15,823 nucleotides of DNA from Candidatus Equibacterium intestinale (GTDB lineage: Bacteria; Bacteroidota; Bacteroidia; Bacteroidales; UBA932). Numbering within the stretch: position 1 is the first letter of the stretch; every line of letters starts with the position of its first letter. The notes beneath the pieces are model-generated. The model saw nothing but the letters and a program-made list of their open reading frames with translations, did not search any database and was not told the origin of the DNA. Positions 8,076 to 15,100 of the stretch are shown piece by piece. The position numbers and the translations under genes were made by a program. The DNA is taken from positions 1 through 15,823 of the forward strand of contig JAGHVP010000101.1 in NCBI GenBank assembly GCA_018064305.1. Reading direction: 5' to 3'.

Positions 8076-11000
8076 TCATTTCCTACCGGACACTTCAATC
8101 ACAGACCGGCCTGTATGAGGCAGCGGTCGGGGTTGTCTGCGCGCCTTTGTGGCAGGCACGAGATTGACTGCATCATAGGCCACGAACTCTTCATAGTCGT
8201 AAGTCCATGTCTTTCCGTATGCAAGCTTGTGGAGGCGCTTGTATATCTGCTCCCTCGACGGGGCGTTGAAACAGCCTACGTTATCACACATGATGCTGAG
8301 CTCTGTGGGTTTGAACACTCCGTACTCATAATATCCTCCCGCACCCTCGAAGACGCCAAGCCCTTCACCGTTGTACCTTTCGTCGGCAAGGAAACCGGCC
8401 CAGAGAACCTGCGCGGGATCATTGATGAAATCGACGTTCCTGTATGCATGGAAATCGTTCTGCCACATACGGTACTGGTCTATTTCCTCCTGAGTGACAG
8501 TGCCTGTCCCTGAATAGCAGTACTCGTCTGCAAGATATCCGAATCCGTGTCCTCCCGCTTCGTGGTGCAGCAGTGCCTCGAATTCACCTTCATTCGAACC
8601 GAGAGAGAAATATGCCACAGAATTGCCCTGGGTGAAGTCAAGCAGAGGATCGTTGACCCAGTATACTCCCATATAGCAGGTGCCGGCGAAATATTCACGG
8701 TTCATCATCACTATCACCAGAGTGTTGCCAAGCGCCACTTCGGTATCCATCATGTGTTCATTGTCCCAGCTGATTGTCTGCCAGTCGGTCCTCTCCGGCT
8801 TTACAGCGTGAAGGGCGTATCTCTTGCACATCACATCATCTCCGCCGACGGAAGTGCCGGAACCGAACCATGTAGCCAGCCTGCGCTGCGAAACGTCGCT
8901 GTCATAGCTGTCACTCTGCGAAACCACATTCACCATATAGACATCGAAGAGGTTGCGGAAAGTGGTGTACGGCTCTACATTGAAGAATGCCTCCATGGCC
9001 TTTTTCATCATGTTATTGTATGTGCCGTCGAGATTCTGTGCCTCTGTATAGGCGTCTCCCATAATCACTATGTTCACTCCGTTGCCTTCTGTATGAGTCT
9101 GCAGTCTGGTCACACGGCCGTCCAGAGGCACCGGATCGGGCTCTATGTATGCCGCCTGTGTCACAGCAATGCAGGCTGTAAGCCCTGCGCCCGAATAAGT
9201 AATTGTGGCAGAGCGCGGTGAGGCCTCTTCATTGGCAGCCACAGTGAACTTGCTGCCGTCACGCGTAATCCAGCCGACCGGGATATCCACAGTATATTCG
9301 ATATTCGCGGTGACAGAAGGGGTGAATGTTCCACCGTCAGAAGTGAATTCGTACGAAGCCTTGTCAACACTCAGCACATTGTTCTGGGCCTGGCTTATCG
9401 TCAAGGTTCGGTTTATAGAGAAATCGGTGTTCCTGACGGAGAATACACAGGTCCTTGCCGCACCGGTGGTGTTTGCCGCAACATTTATCTTCAGCCTGCC
9501 GGAATTGTTTGTATATGTCACCCAGTTCTTGTCGGCAGAGCAGGTGTAGCTGATATTTGCCTCCACATCTACATCCAGACTGGTGCCGGCGGCATCCACA
9601 CCTGCCTCACTGATAGAGATATCCAGTATCGGAGCGGCCTGTGTCACCGTTGTGGCGGCAGAAAGGCCGTTGCCGGAAAAGGCCACACTGCCTGTGCGGA
9701 TTTCAGATGAAGTATTCCTTCCTACCTTGTAGATCCGTCTTGATGCCGTGCTTCCCGAGGCAGCCTCTGCAATCCACGACACTCTCGGTGCTGCAGTGTA
9801 ATTGATATTGGACTGGACATCTATCACCAGGTCGCCGCCTTCGGGGCTGAAGGCAGCTGAAGAGGGCGAAACCGTCAACATGTCTTTCTGGTCCTGCGAT
9901 ATTTTGATAGTCCGGCTCAGACTGTAGTCGGGACAGCTTACCACGATGCTGCATTCGCGCTTTCCGCCGTCGTTTGGACGAACCCGTATGTTCAGCTTTC
10001 CCTTCTGATCTTCACGCAACCGGTCGACCCACTGGACATCAGGCATTTCAACCAGATACGGCACATTCGAGACTATAGTGAAGGTAGCTTCTCCCCCTTC
10101 TATGGGGAACACTGAGACAGAAGACGGAGTAACCGACAGCGAAGGAGCTTTCTGACGCACCGTCACCCTCTGCACCGAGGTCCCGCCTGTGAAGACTAAG
10201 CTGCACTGACGCGAAGTGGTGCCTGTATTCCTGTCAACATCAAATGTAAGCTTCTGCGCCGATTCGGAGATCCAGCCCGGCGCGTCCTCTATATAGTAGC
10301 TGTATTCCACGTTCGAACTCACCTCTATGGTGATGTCACCGCCCTCAGGCTCGAGTTCGAACTCATACTCGGAAAGCGAGAATACATCTTTCTGCTTCTG
10401 GATAATTGTAACAACTTCTGAAATGCCCTCGGCGGCGGAAGTGAGCCTCAGCACGGCTTCGCGGCTCTCTGAAGAGGTGTTGGGCAATATCTGGAACACC
10501 AGCGGCCCGACTTCTGAAATCCACTCGGGAGCGCCTTCCAGCGCATGTTCATACTCGATATTCGAATTGACTCTGACTGTGACCCTGCCCCCAGCATCGC
10601 CCACATTATATTGTTTCTGCGGTACTTCGAAAAGTACGCAGCGCTCCTGGCTGATGTGCAGCGTGTCGCTCATCCCGAAACCGTCCGAGCAGAACACAAC
10701 ATCGCATTCACGTGCCACTGAAGTATCGTTTCCAGCCACTGCAAAGGTATATTCATCTGAAGCCGAGCCTGTCCTGCTCAGCCAGCCGACAGACGGAACC
10801 TCCACCACATAAGGGATGTTATGACTCACTTTCACGGTCACTTCACCACCGCTTATGCCGAACTCAGCCTCGTGGCGGTCTGCCTTCAGGCATGCACCTG
10901 CCTGGTTCACCATCAATGTTTCGGAATAACCTCCTCCGCTGAACACTATCCCGGCAGAGCGTTCCTCCGGGCTTCTGTTGGCATCCACCGTGAAAACATG

Positions 11001-12140
11001 CACACCGCCATCCTCCTCTTCTCTGATCCATCCTGCACTTTCAGGCACAGTGCATGAATAATCCACATTTGTAGTGACTCTTACCTCCGAAACCCCACCT
11101 TCAGGCCCGAAGCTGAACTGCTTCTCTGAAACCGAGAAATACGATTCGAACCCCTGGCTGATATACAGGGTGTCGCAAAGCTGGTAATCTGTATTCCTGA
11201 ATATGACCACTGCGTCACGCCCCACAGAGAAAGGGTTCTCCACTGCATTGAAAGTAAGCAGGCTGACCGTCTCCTTTCCCTCTGCTGCAGCCAGACCACC
11301 CTCTTTCCAGAGCCATTCCTCCTGCGGCATAACCAGCTCGCACTCCACATTCGTGCTCACCTCGACCTGCTCCGAGGCGGCATCCTTGCCGAATGACACC
11401 TCTTTCCTTGAAAGTGTGAGATATGCCGGATGCTGCAGCACGTTGAAACTCCTGCTGAACCCATCTCCCTCGAACACAATGCTGCAGGCACGCTCGGCAC
11501 CTGTGGTGTTGCGCTCCACTTCGAAGGTATGGGTATGGGGCGTCATTCCTTTGGTGGCACCTTCCTCTTTCTGGCTCACCCAGCCGCCTCCCTCTATCCT
11601 GCAGGAATAATCCATATTTGTCTGAAGGTCAATCGAGAAGCTGCCGCCCAGAGGAGGCATCACATAATCCTGCAGATTTATCTCAAAGCCCTTCAGGCAG
11701 TCCTGGGCAATACCTATCCTGCCAGTCGAGCTTCCCACCTTCAGCTCCACCGTGGCGCTGCGCGGGTCGTATGTGTCGTTGGCACCGACCTTTATGGTAA
11801 CTGTCACCTCACCCTTTCCACCGCTCTGCGGGCTTACTGTGCACCATCCGGCATCACTTTCCTGCACCTTTGCACTCCAGTCGCCCGAACTTGTGAGAGT
11901 CAGTGAGATTTCAACTCCAGACACTCCCACCGCGTAGGTGGTGTCTATGATGACAGCTGGTGAAACCGGCCCCACAGGACTGGTGGTGTCCTGAGGATGC
12001 AGGGGGCCTGTGGTATCCTGGGGATTCACCGGTCCTGGGCCGGGATCCGGCGGAGTGATGGGATTACAGCTCACTGCCATGAGGAACCCTGCCGCGGCAG
12101 TTACTGCCACAGTACGGATTATATTGCGTAGAACATTCAT
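8076..12140 (-). CDS. Lipoprotein: ~11 tandem BACON domains with C-terminal M64 zinc peptidase
   Basis: A 1354-residue paralogue of the 1941-residue protein at the left end. I chose the ATG at 12140, not the in-frame ATG at 12167, because it gives a clean lipoprotein signal (lipobox A-V-S-C, Cys25) and because the predicted transcription start lies near 12165. A Pro-rich linker with two D-T-T motifs (residues 26-62) precedes about 11 BACON repeats (63-998). The M64 domain runs from about 1005 to the end: V-I-M-G-D-A-Y, H1193-E-A-G-G-H1198 followed by G-F-G-Y-L-A-D-E-Y, an S-I-M turn and F-N-A-P-S-R-E. As in its paralogue the zinc motif is HExxxH. A basic tail follows, with no sign of a type IX secretion domain. 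Predicted surface-anchored endopeptidase; substrate unknown. Confidence 0.92.
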   Translation of the reverse strand: MNVLRNIIRTVAVTAAAGFLMAVSCNPITPPDPGPGPVNPQDTTGPLHPQDTTSPVGPVSPAVIIDTTYAVGVSGVEISLTLTSSGDWSAKVQESDAGWCTVSPQSGGKGEVTVTIKVGANDTYDPRSATVELKVGSSTGRIGIAQDCLKGFEINLQDYVMPPLGGSFSIDLQTNMDYSCRIEGGGWVSQKEEGATKGMTPHTHTFEVERNTTGAERACSIVFEGDGFSRSFNVLQHPAYLTLSRKEVSFGKDAASEQVEVSTNVECELVMPQEEWLWKEGGLAAAEGKETVSLLTFNAVENPFSVGRDAVVIFRNTDYQLCDTLYISQGFESYFSVSEKQFSFGPEGGVSEVRVTTNVDYSCTVPESAGWIREEEDGGVHVFTVDANRSPEERSAGIVFSGGGYSETLMVNQAGACLKADRHEAEFGISGGEVTVKVSHNIPYVVEVPSVGWLSRTGSASDEYTFAVAGNDTSVARECDVVFCSDGFGMSDTLHISQERCVLFEVPQKQYNVGDAGGRVTVRVNSNIEYEHALEGAPEWISEVGPLVFQILPNTSSESREAVLRLTSAAEGISEVVTIIQKQKDVFSLSEYEFELEPEGGDITIEVSSNVEYSYYIEDAPGWISESAQKLTFDVDRNTGTTSRQCSLVFTGGTSVQRVTVRQKAPSLSVTPSSVSVFPIEGGEATFTIVSNVPYLVEMPDVQWVDRLREDQKGKLNIRVRPNDGGKRECSIVVSCPDYSLSRTIKISQDQKDMLTVSPSSAAFSPEGGDLVIDVQSNINYTAAPRVSWIAEAASGSTASRRIYKVGRNTSSEIRTGSVAFSGNGLSAATTVTQAAPILDISISEAGVDAAGTSLDVDVEANISYTCSADKNWVTYTNNSGRLKINVAANTTGAARTCVFSVRNTDFSINRTLTISQAQNNVLSVDKASYEFTSDGGTFTPSVTANIEYTVDIPVGWITRDGSKFTVAANEEASPRSATITYSGAGLTACIAVTQAAYIEPDPVPLDGRVTRLQTHTEGNGVNIVIMGDAYTEAQNLDGTYNNMMKKAMEAFFNVEPYTTFRNLFDVYMVNVVSQSDSYDSDVSQRRLATWFGSGTSVGGDDVMCKRYALHAVKPERTDWQTISWDNEHMMDTEVALGNTLVIVMMNREYFAGTCYMGVYWVNDPLLDFTQGNSVAYFSLGSNEGEFEALLHHEAGGHGFGYLADEYCYSGTGTVTQEEIDQYRMWQNDFHAYRNVDFINDPAQVLWAGFLADERYNGEGLGVFEGAGGYYEYGVFKPTELSIMCDNVGCFNAPSREQIYKRLHKLAYGKTWTYDYEEFVAYDAVNLVPATKARRQPRPLPHTGRSVIEVSGRK
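9150..11954 (-). repeat. Tandem BACON-domain array, ~11 copies
   Basis: Eleven repeats of about 87 residues, each closing with a strand of the form [IV]-x-[VI]-x-Q. Repeat 1 is the canonical W-C-T-V-S-P type. The rest largely alternate between type A (Y-x-Y-x-x-E before Trp; R-N-T afterwards) and type B (Pro before Trp; N-T-D-[YF] or S-D-G-F and often D-T-L). The order is N,A,B,A,B,A,A,B,A,B,A, with the register broken at repeats 6-7. Same family as the array in the larger lipoprotein, with clear divergence between copies. Confidence 0.82.
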
Positions 12141-12171
12141 AAGATGCCGGCTGTCAATGGGTAACAACCAA

Positions 12172-12203
12172 CAAAATTAAAGAAACAAATCCAGAATTTC
12201 AAC
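12172..12203 (-). promoter_or_regulatory. Putative promoter of the second BACON-M64 gene
   Basis: On the minus strand GTTG (12200-12203), a 20-base spacer and TAATTTTG (12172-12179) match the Bacteroides -33 / -7 pattern (TTTG / TAnnTTTG). The -7 box overlaps the TAA stop of the HAD phosphatase gene. Transcription would start near 12165, about 25 bases before the chosen ATG at 12140. The same GTTG-N20-TAATTTTG arrangement occurs before the plus-strand gene at 14102, which strengthens both calls. Confidence 0.6.
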
Positions 12204-12803
12204 AGGATTGCGGAAATGGAAATCAGCAGGGATGCCTGCCTCTGCTATGCCGTCCCAGTCGGCCAGACCGAACGCCACACCGGCATTCTTTGCACAGAGG
12301 GCATCGTACATAGTGTCGCCGATATAGAGGCACTGTGAAGCGGGAACACCTGCCTGGCGCACAAACTCCAGCGCAGGATCTGCCGCAGGCTTGGGATTGG
12401 CAGTATCTTCAGACGAGACCTTTATCTTCAGGATATCGTTCCAACGGGCAAGGTTCGGGTCACGGTCTATCTCCCCGTGGTTGCGGGAAGTCACCAGGCC
12501 AAGCGTGACGCCCGCTGCGGAAAGGCGGCGCATCACACCGTCCATACCGTCGAATACCCTGCTCTTCTCGGGATACAGCTCGCAATAATACTTCTCCCAT
12601 AGGGCTAGCGCCTCTTCAGCATCATCGAATTTGATCATTTCGATGGTGCCCATGCTGGTTACGCCGAAATATTTCACCAGGTCGGCCGGAGAAACCTCCT
12701 CGCCGCGGAGGTCACGGATGCATTTCGAAAGAGAATATGTGAATGTGTCGCGGGTGTCTATTATCGTCCCGTCTACATCAAGTGCGATGTGTGTGTAACG
12801 CAT
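12177..12803 (-). CDS. HAD-superfamily phosphatase (phosphoglycolate phosphatase-like, subfamily IA)
   Basis: A 208-residue cytoplasmic hydrolase that removes phosphate through an aspartyl-phosphate intermediate. All four HAD motifs are visible: D9-V-D11-G-T in motif I (Asp9 nucleophile, Asp11 acid/base), L-V-T105-S in motif II, Lys138 within N-P-K-P in motif III, and G-D163-T-M-Y-D167 in motif IV binding Mg2+. The helical stretch between motifs I and II (about 16-85) is a C1-type cap, as in Gph, PpaX and nucleotide phosphatases. Sequence alone does not settle the substrate. Its ATG is 3 bp after the stop of the adenosylhomocysteinase gene, so translation is probably coupled. A role in clearing a by-product of methyl-cycle or nucleoside metabolism is only inference. 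Confidence 0.9.
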   Translation of the reverse strand: MRYTHIALDVDGTIIDTRDTFTYSLSKCIRDLRGEEVSPADLVKYFGVTSMGTIEMIKFDDAEEALALWEKYYCELYPEKSRVFDGMDGVMRRLSAAGVTLGLVTSRNHGEIDRDPNLARWNDILKIKVSSEDTANPKPAADPALEFVRQAGVPASQCLYIGDTMYDALCAKNAGVAFGLADWDGIAEAGIPADFHFRNPVEILDLFL

Positions 12804-12806
12804 GTC

Positions 12807-14042
12807 CTACTGCTCCAGATATTCACGCTGCTTCTCTGTGAGGGTGTCGATGGTGACTCCCCAGCTCTCCAGCTTCTTCCTTGCCACAAAGTTGTCGATA
12901 TCCTCGGGCACCACAAGCACTGTTGAGGGAAGCATCTTCTTGTTGCGTACGATATATGCTACACAGAGGCTCTGGATGGCGAAGCTCATATCCATGATCT
13001 CGGCGGGATGTCCGTCGCCAGAAGCCAGGTTCACAAGACGGCCCTCGGCAAGAAGGTAGAGCGTTCTGCCGTTATTGAGCTTGAAACCTTCGATATTGTT
13101 CCTTGCGGGGAATGATTCCACAGCGGTCCTGCGCAGGGCTGCCACATCCACCTCTACATCGAAGTGGCCTGCATTGCAGAGGATTGCACCATCCTTCATC
13201 TTGTAGAAGTGCTCTTCCACGATAACATCGCAGCAGCCGGTGGATGTGATGAACAGGTCGCCGTACTCTGCAGCCTGGGACATCGACATCACCTCGAAGC
13301 CGTCCATCTTCGCTTCCATGGCGCGGATAGGATCCACCTCTGTGACTATCACCTTCGCACCCAGCCCCTTGGCCCTCATGCTAATGCCCTTTGCACACCA
13401 GCCGTAGCCTGCAACCACAACGGTCTTGGAAGCCACGATAAGGTTTGTGGTGCGCATAATGCCGTCCCATACAGACTGGCCGGTGCCGTAACGGTTGTCG
13501 AAAAGATACTTGCAGTTGGCGTTGTTCACCATCACCATGGGGAAATGGAGTTCGCCGCGGCTTGCCAGCGAGATAAGGCGGTGTATGCCGGTGGTGGTCT
13601 CTTCGCAGCCGCCCCAGATGTTGTCTATGAGCTCAGGCATCTCGTTGTTGATGATGTGCAGCAGGTCGCCGCCGTCGTCGATTATCACATTCGGACCCGG
13701 ACGGAGCACACAGCGCAGATGCTCGTAGTAAGATTCCATTGTCTCACCATGGACTGCAAAGACATTCACACCGCTCTTCACAAGGGCGGCGGCGACGTCG
13801 TCCTGGGTGGAAAGCACATTGCAGCCTGTAGAGTAGACCTCGGCGCCGCCTGCGGCAAGCACCTGGCACAGGTATGCCGTCTTGGCCTCAAGATGGCACG
13901 ATATGGCCACCTTCACCCCCGCCAGAGGTTTTGTTTCGGTGAACTGCTCCTCTATGTCGTTCAGAAGAGGCATGTGGTTCCTTACCCATTCGATCTTGCG
14001 CAGACCGCTTTCGTACAGGGTGATGTCTTTGATGTCGCTCAT
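12807..14042 (-). CDS. ahcY: S-adenosylhomocysteine hydrolase, short form
   Basis: A 411-residue NAD-dependent enzyme that reversibly splits S-adenosylhomocysteine into adenosine and homocysteine, relieving inhibition of methyltransferases. Substrate-site residues match the family: His50, D122-D-G-G-D, E147-E-T-T-T-G, Lys178, Asp182-Asn183, C-N-A-G-H293-F-D-V-E and G-D-G-H345-P. The NAD fold shows G212-Y-G-W-C-A-K-G. It resembles the short archaeal/Thermotoga type. It lacks the ~40-residue insertion of the long form and stops just after T-E-K-Q-R-E-Y-L, without the C-terminal K-P-x-x-Y-R-Y segment that in the long form touches the NAD of a neighbouring subunit. Some short forms prefer S-inosylhomocysteine, so specificity should be held open. 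It leads a two-gene unit with the HAD phosphatase and shares a palindromic promoter with the gene at 14102. Confidence 0.93.
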   Translation of the reverse strand: MSDIKDITLYESGLRKIEWVRNHMPLLNDIEEQFTETKPLAGVKVAISCHLEAKTAYLCQVLAAGGAEVYSTGCNVLSTQDDVAAALVKSGVNVFAVHGETMESYYEHLRCVLRPGPNVIIDDGGDLLHIINNEMPELIDNIWGGCEETTTGIHRLISLASRGELHFPMVMVNNANCKYLFDNRYGTGQSVWDGIMRTTNLIVASKTVVVAGYGWCAKGISMRAKGLGAKVIVTEVDPIRAMEAKMDGFEVMSMSQAAEYGDLFITSTGCCDVIVEEHFYKMKDGAILCNAGHFDVEVDVAALRRTAVESFPARNNIEGFKLNNGRTLYLLAEGRLVNLASGDGHPAEIMDMSFAIQSLCVAYIVRNKKMLPSTVLVVPEDIDNFVARKKLESWGVTIDTLTEKQREYLEQ

Positions 14043-14046
14043 TGGT

Positions 14047-14078
14047 GTTGACTCTTTTCTAATTATGTTTTAATTTTG
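14047..14078 (+). promoter_or_regulatory. Putative promoter for the EEP-family gene
   Basis: GTTG (14047-14050), a 20-base spacer and TAATTTTG (14071-14078) match the Bacteroides -33 / -7 elements. The start site would be near 14085, with a leader of about 17 bases before the ATG at 14102. The -7 box directly abuts the -7 box of the opposite promoter, and the two form a palindrome. Confidence 0.6.
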
Positions 14079-14086
14079 CAAAGATA
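14079..14086 (-). promoter_or_regulatory. Putative -7 element of the ahcY/HAD promoter
   Basis: TATCTTTG on the minus strand is an exact TAnnTTTG match, giving a start near 14072 and a leader of about 30 bases to the ahcY ATG at 14042. No good -33 element is seen at the usual distance; the nearest GTTG is 23 bases away and inside the opposite coding region. Confidence 0.5.
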
Positions 14087-14101
14087 TAACATTTCAGGCA
14101 C

Positions 14102-15067
14102 ATGGCACTCAACATAATGTTCTATAATCTGGAGAACCTCTACGACACCTCGAAGGACGAAGTGTCGGACGATGAGGAATTCACCCCAACCGGTATCAAG
14201 AGGTGGAATGCCATCAAGTACCAGACGAAGCTGGCCAACCTCAGCAACGTGTTCGCCGCCGTATCCGGACTGCCGGGCGGTTTCCCTGCAATCGTGGGAG
14301 TTTCTGAAATTGAGAACGACACGGTGCTTGAAGACCTTCTCTCCCAGAAGCGGATGGAAGCAGCAAACTACCGTTATGTACATTACGACTCGAAAGATGC
14401 CCGCGGTGTGGATGTGGCGCTGTTTTTCCGCCCCGACAAATTCAAGCTGCTCGGCAGCGAACCGGTGAAGCTGGTGCTGCGCAGCGGCAGGGAATACATA
14501 GGCCGCGACGTGCTCTGCGTGTGGGGCAGGCTCTGCGACGAGATGTTCTGCTTCTATGTGTGCCACTTCCTTTCGCGCCGCGCAGGTGTATCCTCAAGCG
14601 AGGGTTTCCGCCGCGCCGGAGCCGAAACGGTGCGCGACCATGCGCTTATGATGCGCCAGAAATACCCCGGAATAAAGATAGTTGTGATGGGCGATATGAA
14701 CGACACTCCCGACGAAGCCTCGCTCAGTGTGCTCCTGCGCGCCCGCGAGAACATTCAGAATATCGATCCGCTCGAGTATTTCAACCCCATGTGGTCTATG
14801 ATGGATGACGGCCTCGGCACCAGTGTCCACAACCACGAGTGGACAATGTTCGACAATATCATCGTAAGCCAGAACCTGCTGCCTGTAGATGCCGGATACC
14901 GCGATGCAAAGGGGCTCACCCTTGCAAAATTCGACAAGCAGTACTGGGCCCACGTGTTCCAGCGCAGCTTCATGATGAAAAACGGCAAGCCTTTCCGCAG
15001 CTATAACGGAAATGTCTTCTCAGGCGGTTACAGCGACCACCTGCCCATCCTTGTAAGATTGAACTAG
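14102..15067 (+). CDS. Endonuclease/exonuclease/phosphatase (EEP) superfamily protein
   Basis: A 321-residue metal-dependent phosphodiesterase or phosphatase of the EEP (DNase I-like) superfamily. The expected active-site landmarks appear in order: F-Y-N9-L-E-N-L, V-S-E69-I-E-N (metal Glu), R-G-V-D104-V-A-L, C-H155-F-L-S-R-R (catalytic His), G-D198-M-N200-D-T-P and the terminal S-D312-H313-L-P-I. I see no signal peptide, unlike many Bacteroidota relatives, so it is probably cytoplasmic. Position 154 has Cys where relatives usually have Asn (N-H-W-P-S-R-R-type motif); this may affect activity. The substrate (nucleic acid, phosphoinositide-like or other phosphodiester) cannot be read from the sequence. 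It is divergent from ahcY with a shared promoter region and convergent with the small membrane protein gene to its right. Confidence 0.9.
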   Translation: MALNIMFYNLENLYDTSKDEVSDDEEFTPTGIKRWNAIKYQTKLANLSNVFAAVSGLPGGFPAIVGVSEIENDTVLEDLLSQKRMEAANYRYVHYDSKDARGVDVALFFRPDKFKLLGSEPVKLVLRSGREYIGRDVLCVWGRLCDEMFCFYVCHFLSRRAGVSSSEGFRRAGAETVRDHALMMRQKYPGIKIVVMGDMNDTPDEASLSVLLRARENIQNIDPLEYFNPMWSMMDDGLGTSVHNHEWTMFDNIIVSQNLLPVDAGYRDAKGLTLAKFDKQYWAHVFQRSFMMKNGKPFRSYNGNVFSGGYSDHLPILVRLN

Positions 15068-15070
15068 CCG

Positions 15071-15097
15071 GCCGGTGCGGCACGGCTGCATACCGGC
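15071..15097. terminator. GC-rich hairpin between convergent genes, possible bidirectional terminator
   Basis: GCCGGT (15071-15076) and ACCGGC (15092-15097) form a 6-bp outer stem. Inside it, 15077-15081 can pair with 15085-15089, leaving a 3-base loop and a 2-base bulge. It fills the 33-bp gap between the stop codons of the converging EEP gene and the DUF4878-like gene. No T-run follows on either strand, so termination is inferred from position and stem strength. Confidence 0.45.
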
Positions 15098-15100
15098 GCG

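Noticed and set aside
8547..9221. 224-codon plus-strand frame opposite the second M64 domain
   Set aside because: Same reason: antisense shadow over conserved catalytic motifs.
12141..12167. Upstream start for the second BACON-M64 lipoprotein (ATG at 12167)
   Set aside because: It lies at or before the predicted transcription start near 12165 and would bury the lipoprotein signal behind nine polar residues.
13164..14051. 295-codon open frame on the plus strand opposite ahcY
   Set aside because: It is the complement of a strongly conserved ahcY gene; its translation is His/Val/Ala-rich with no family likeness, and it has no separate promoter or leader.
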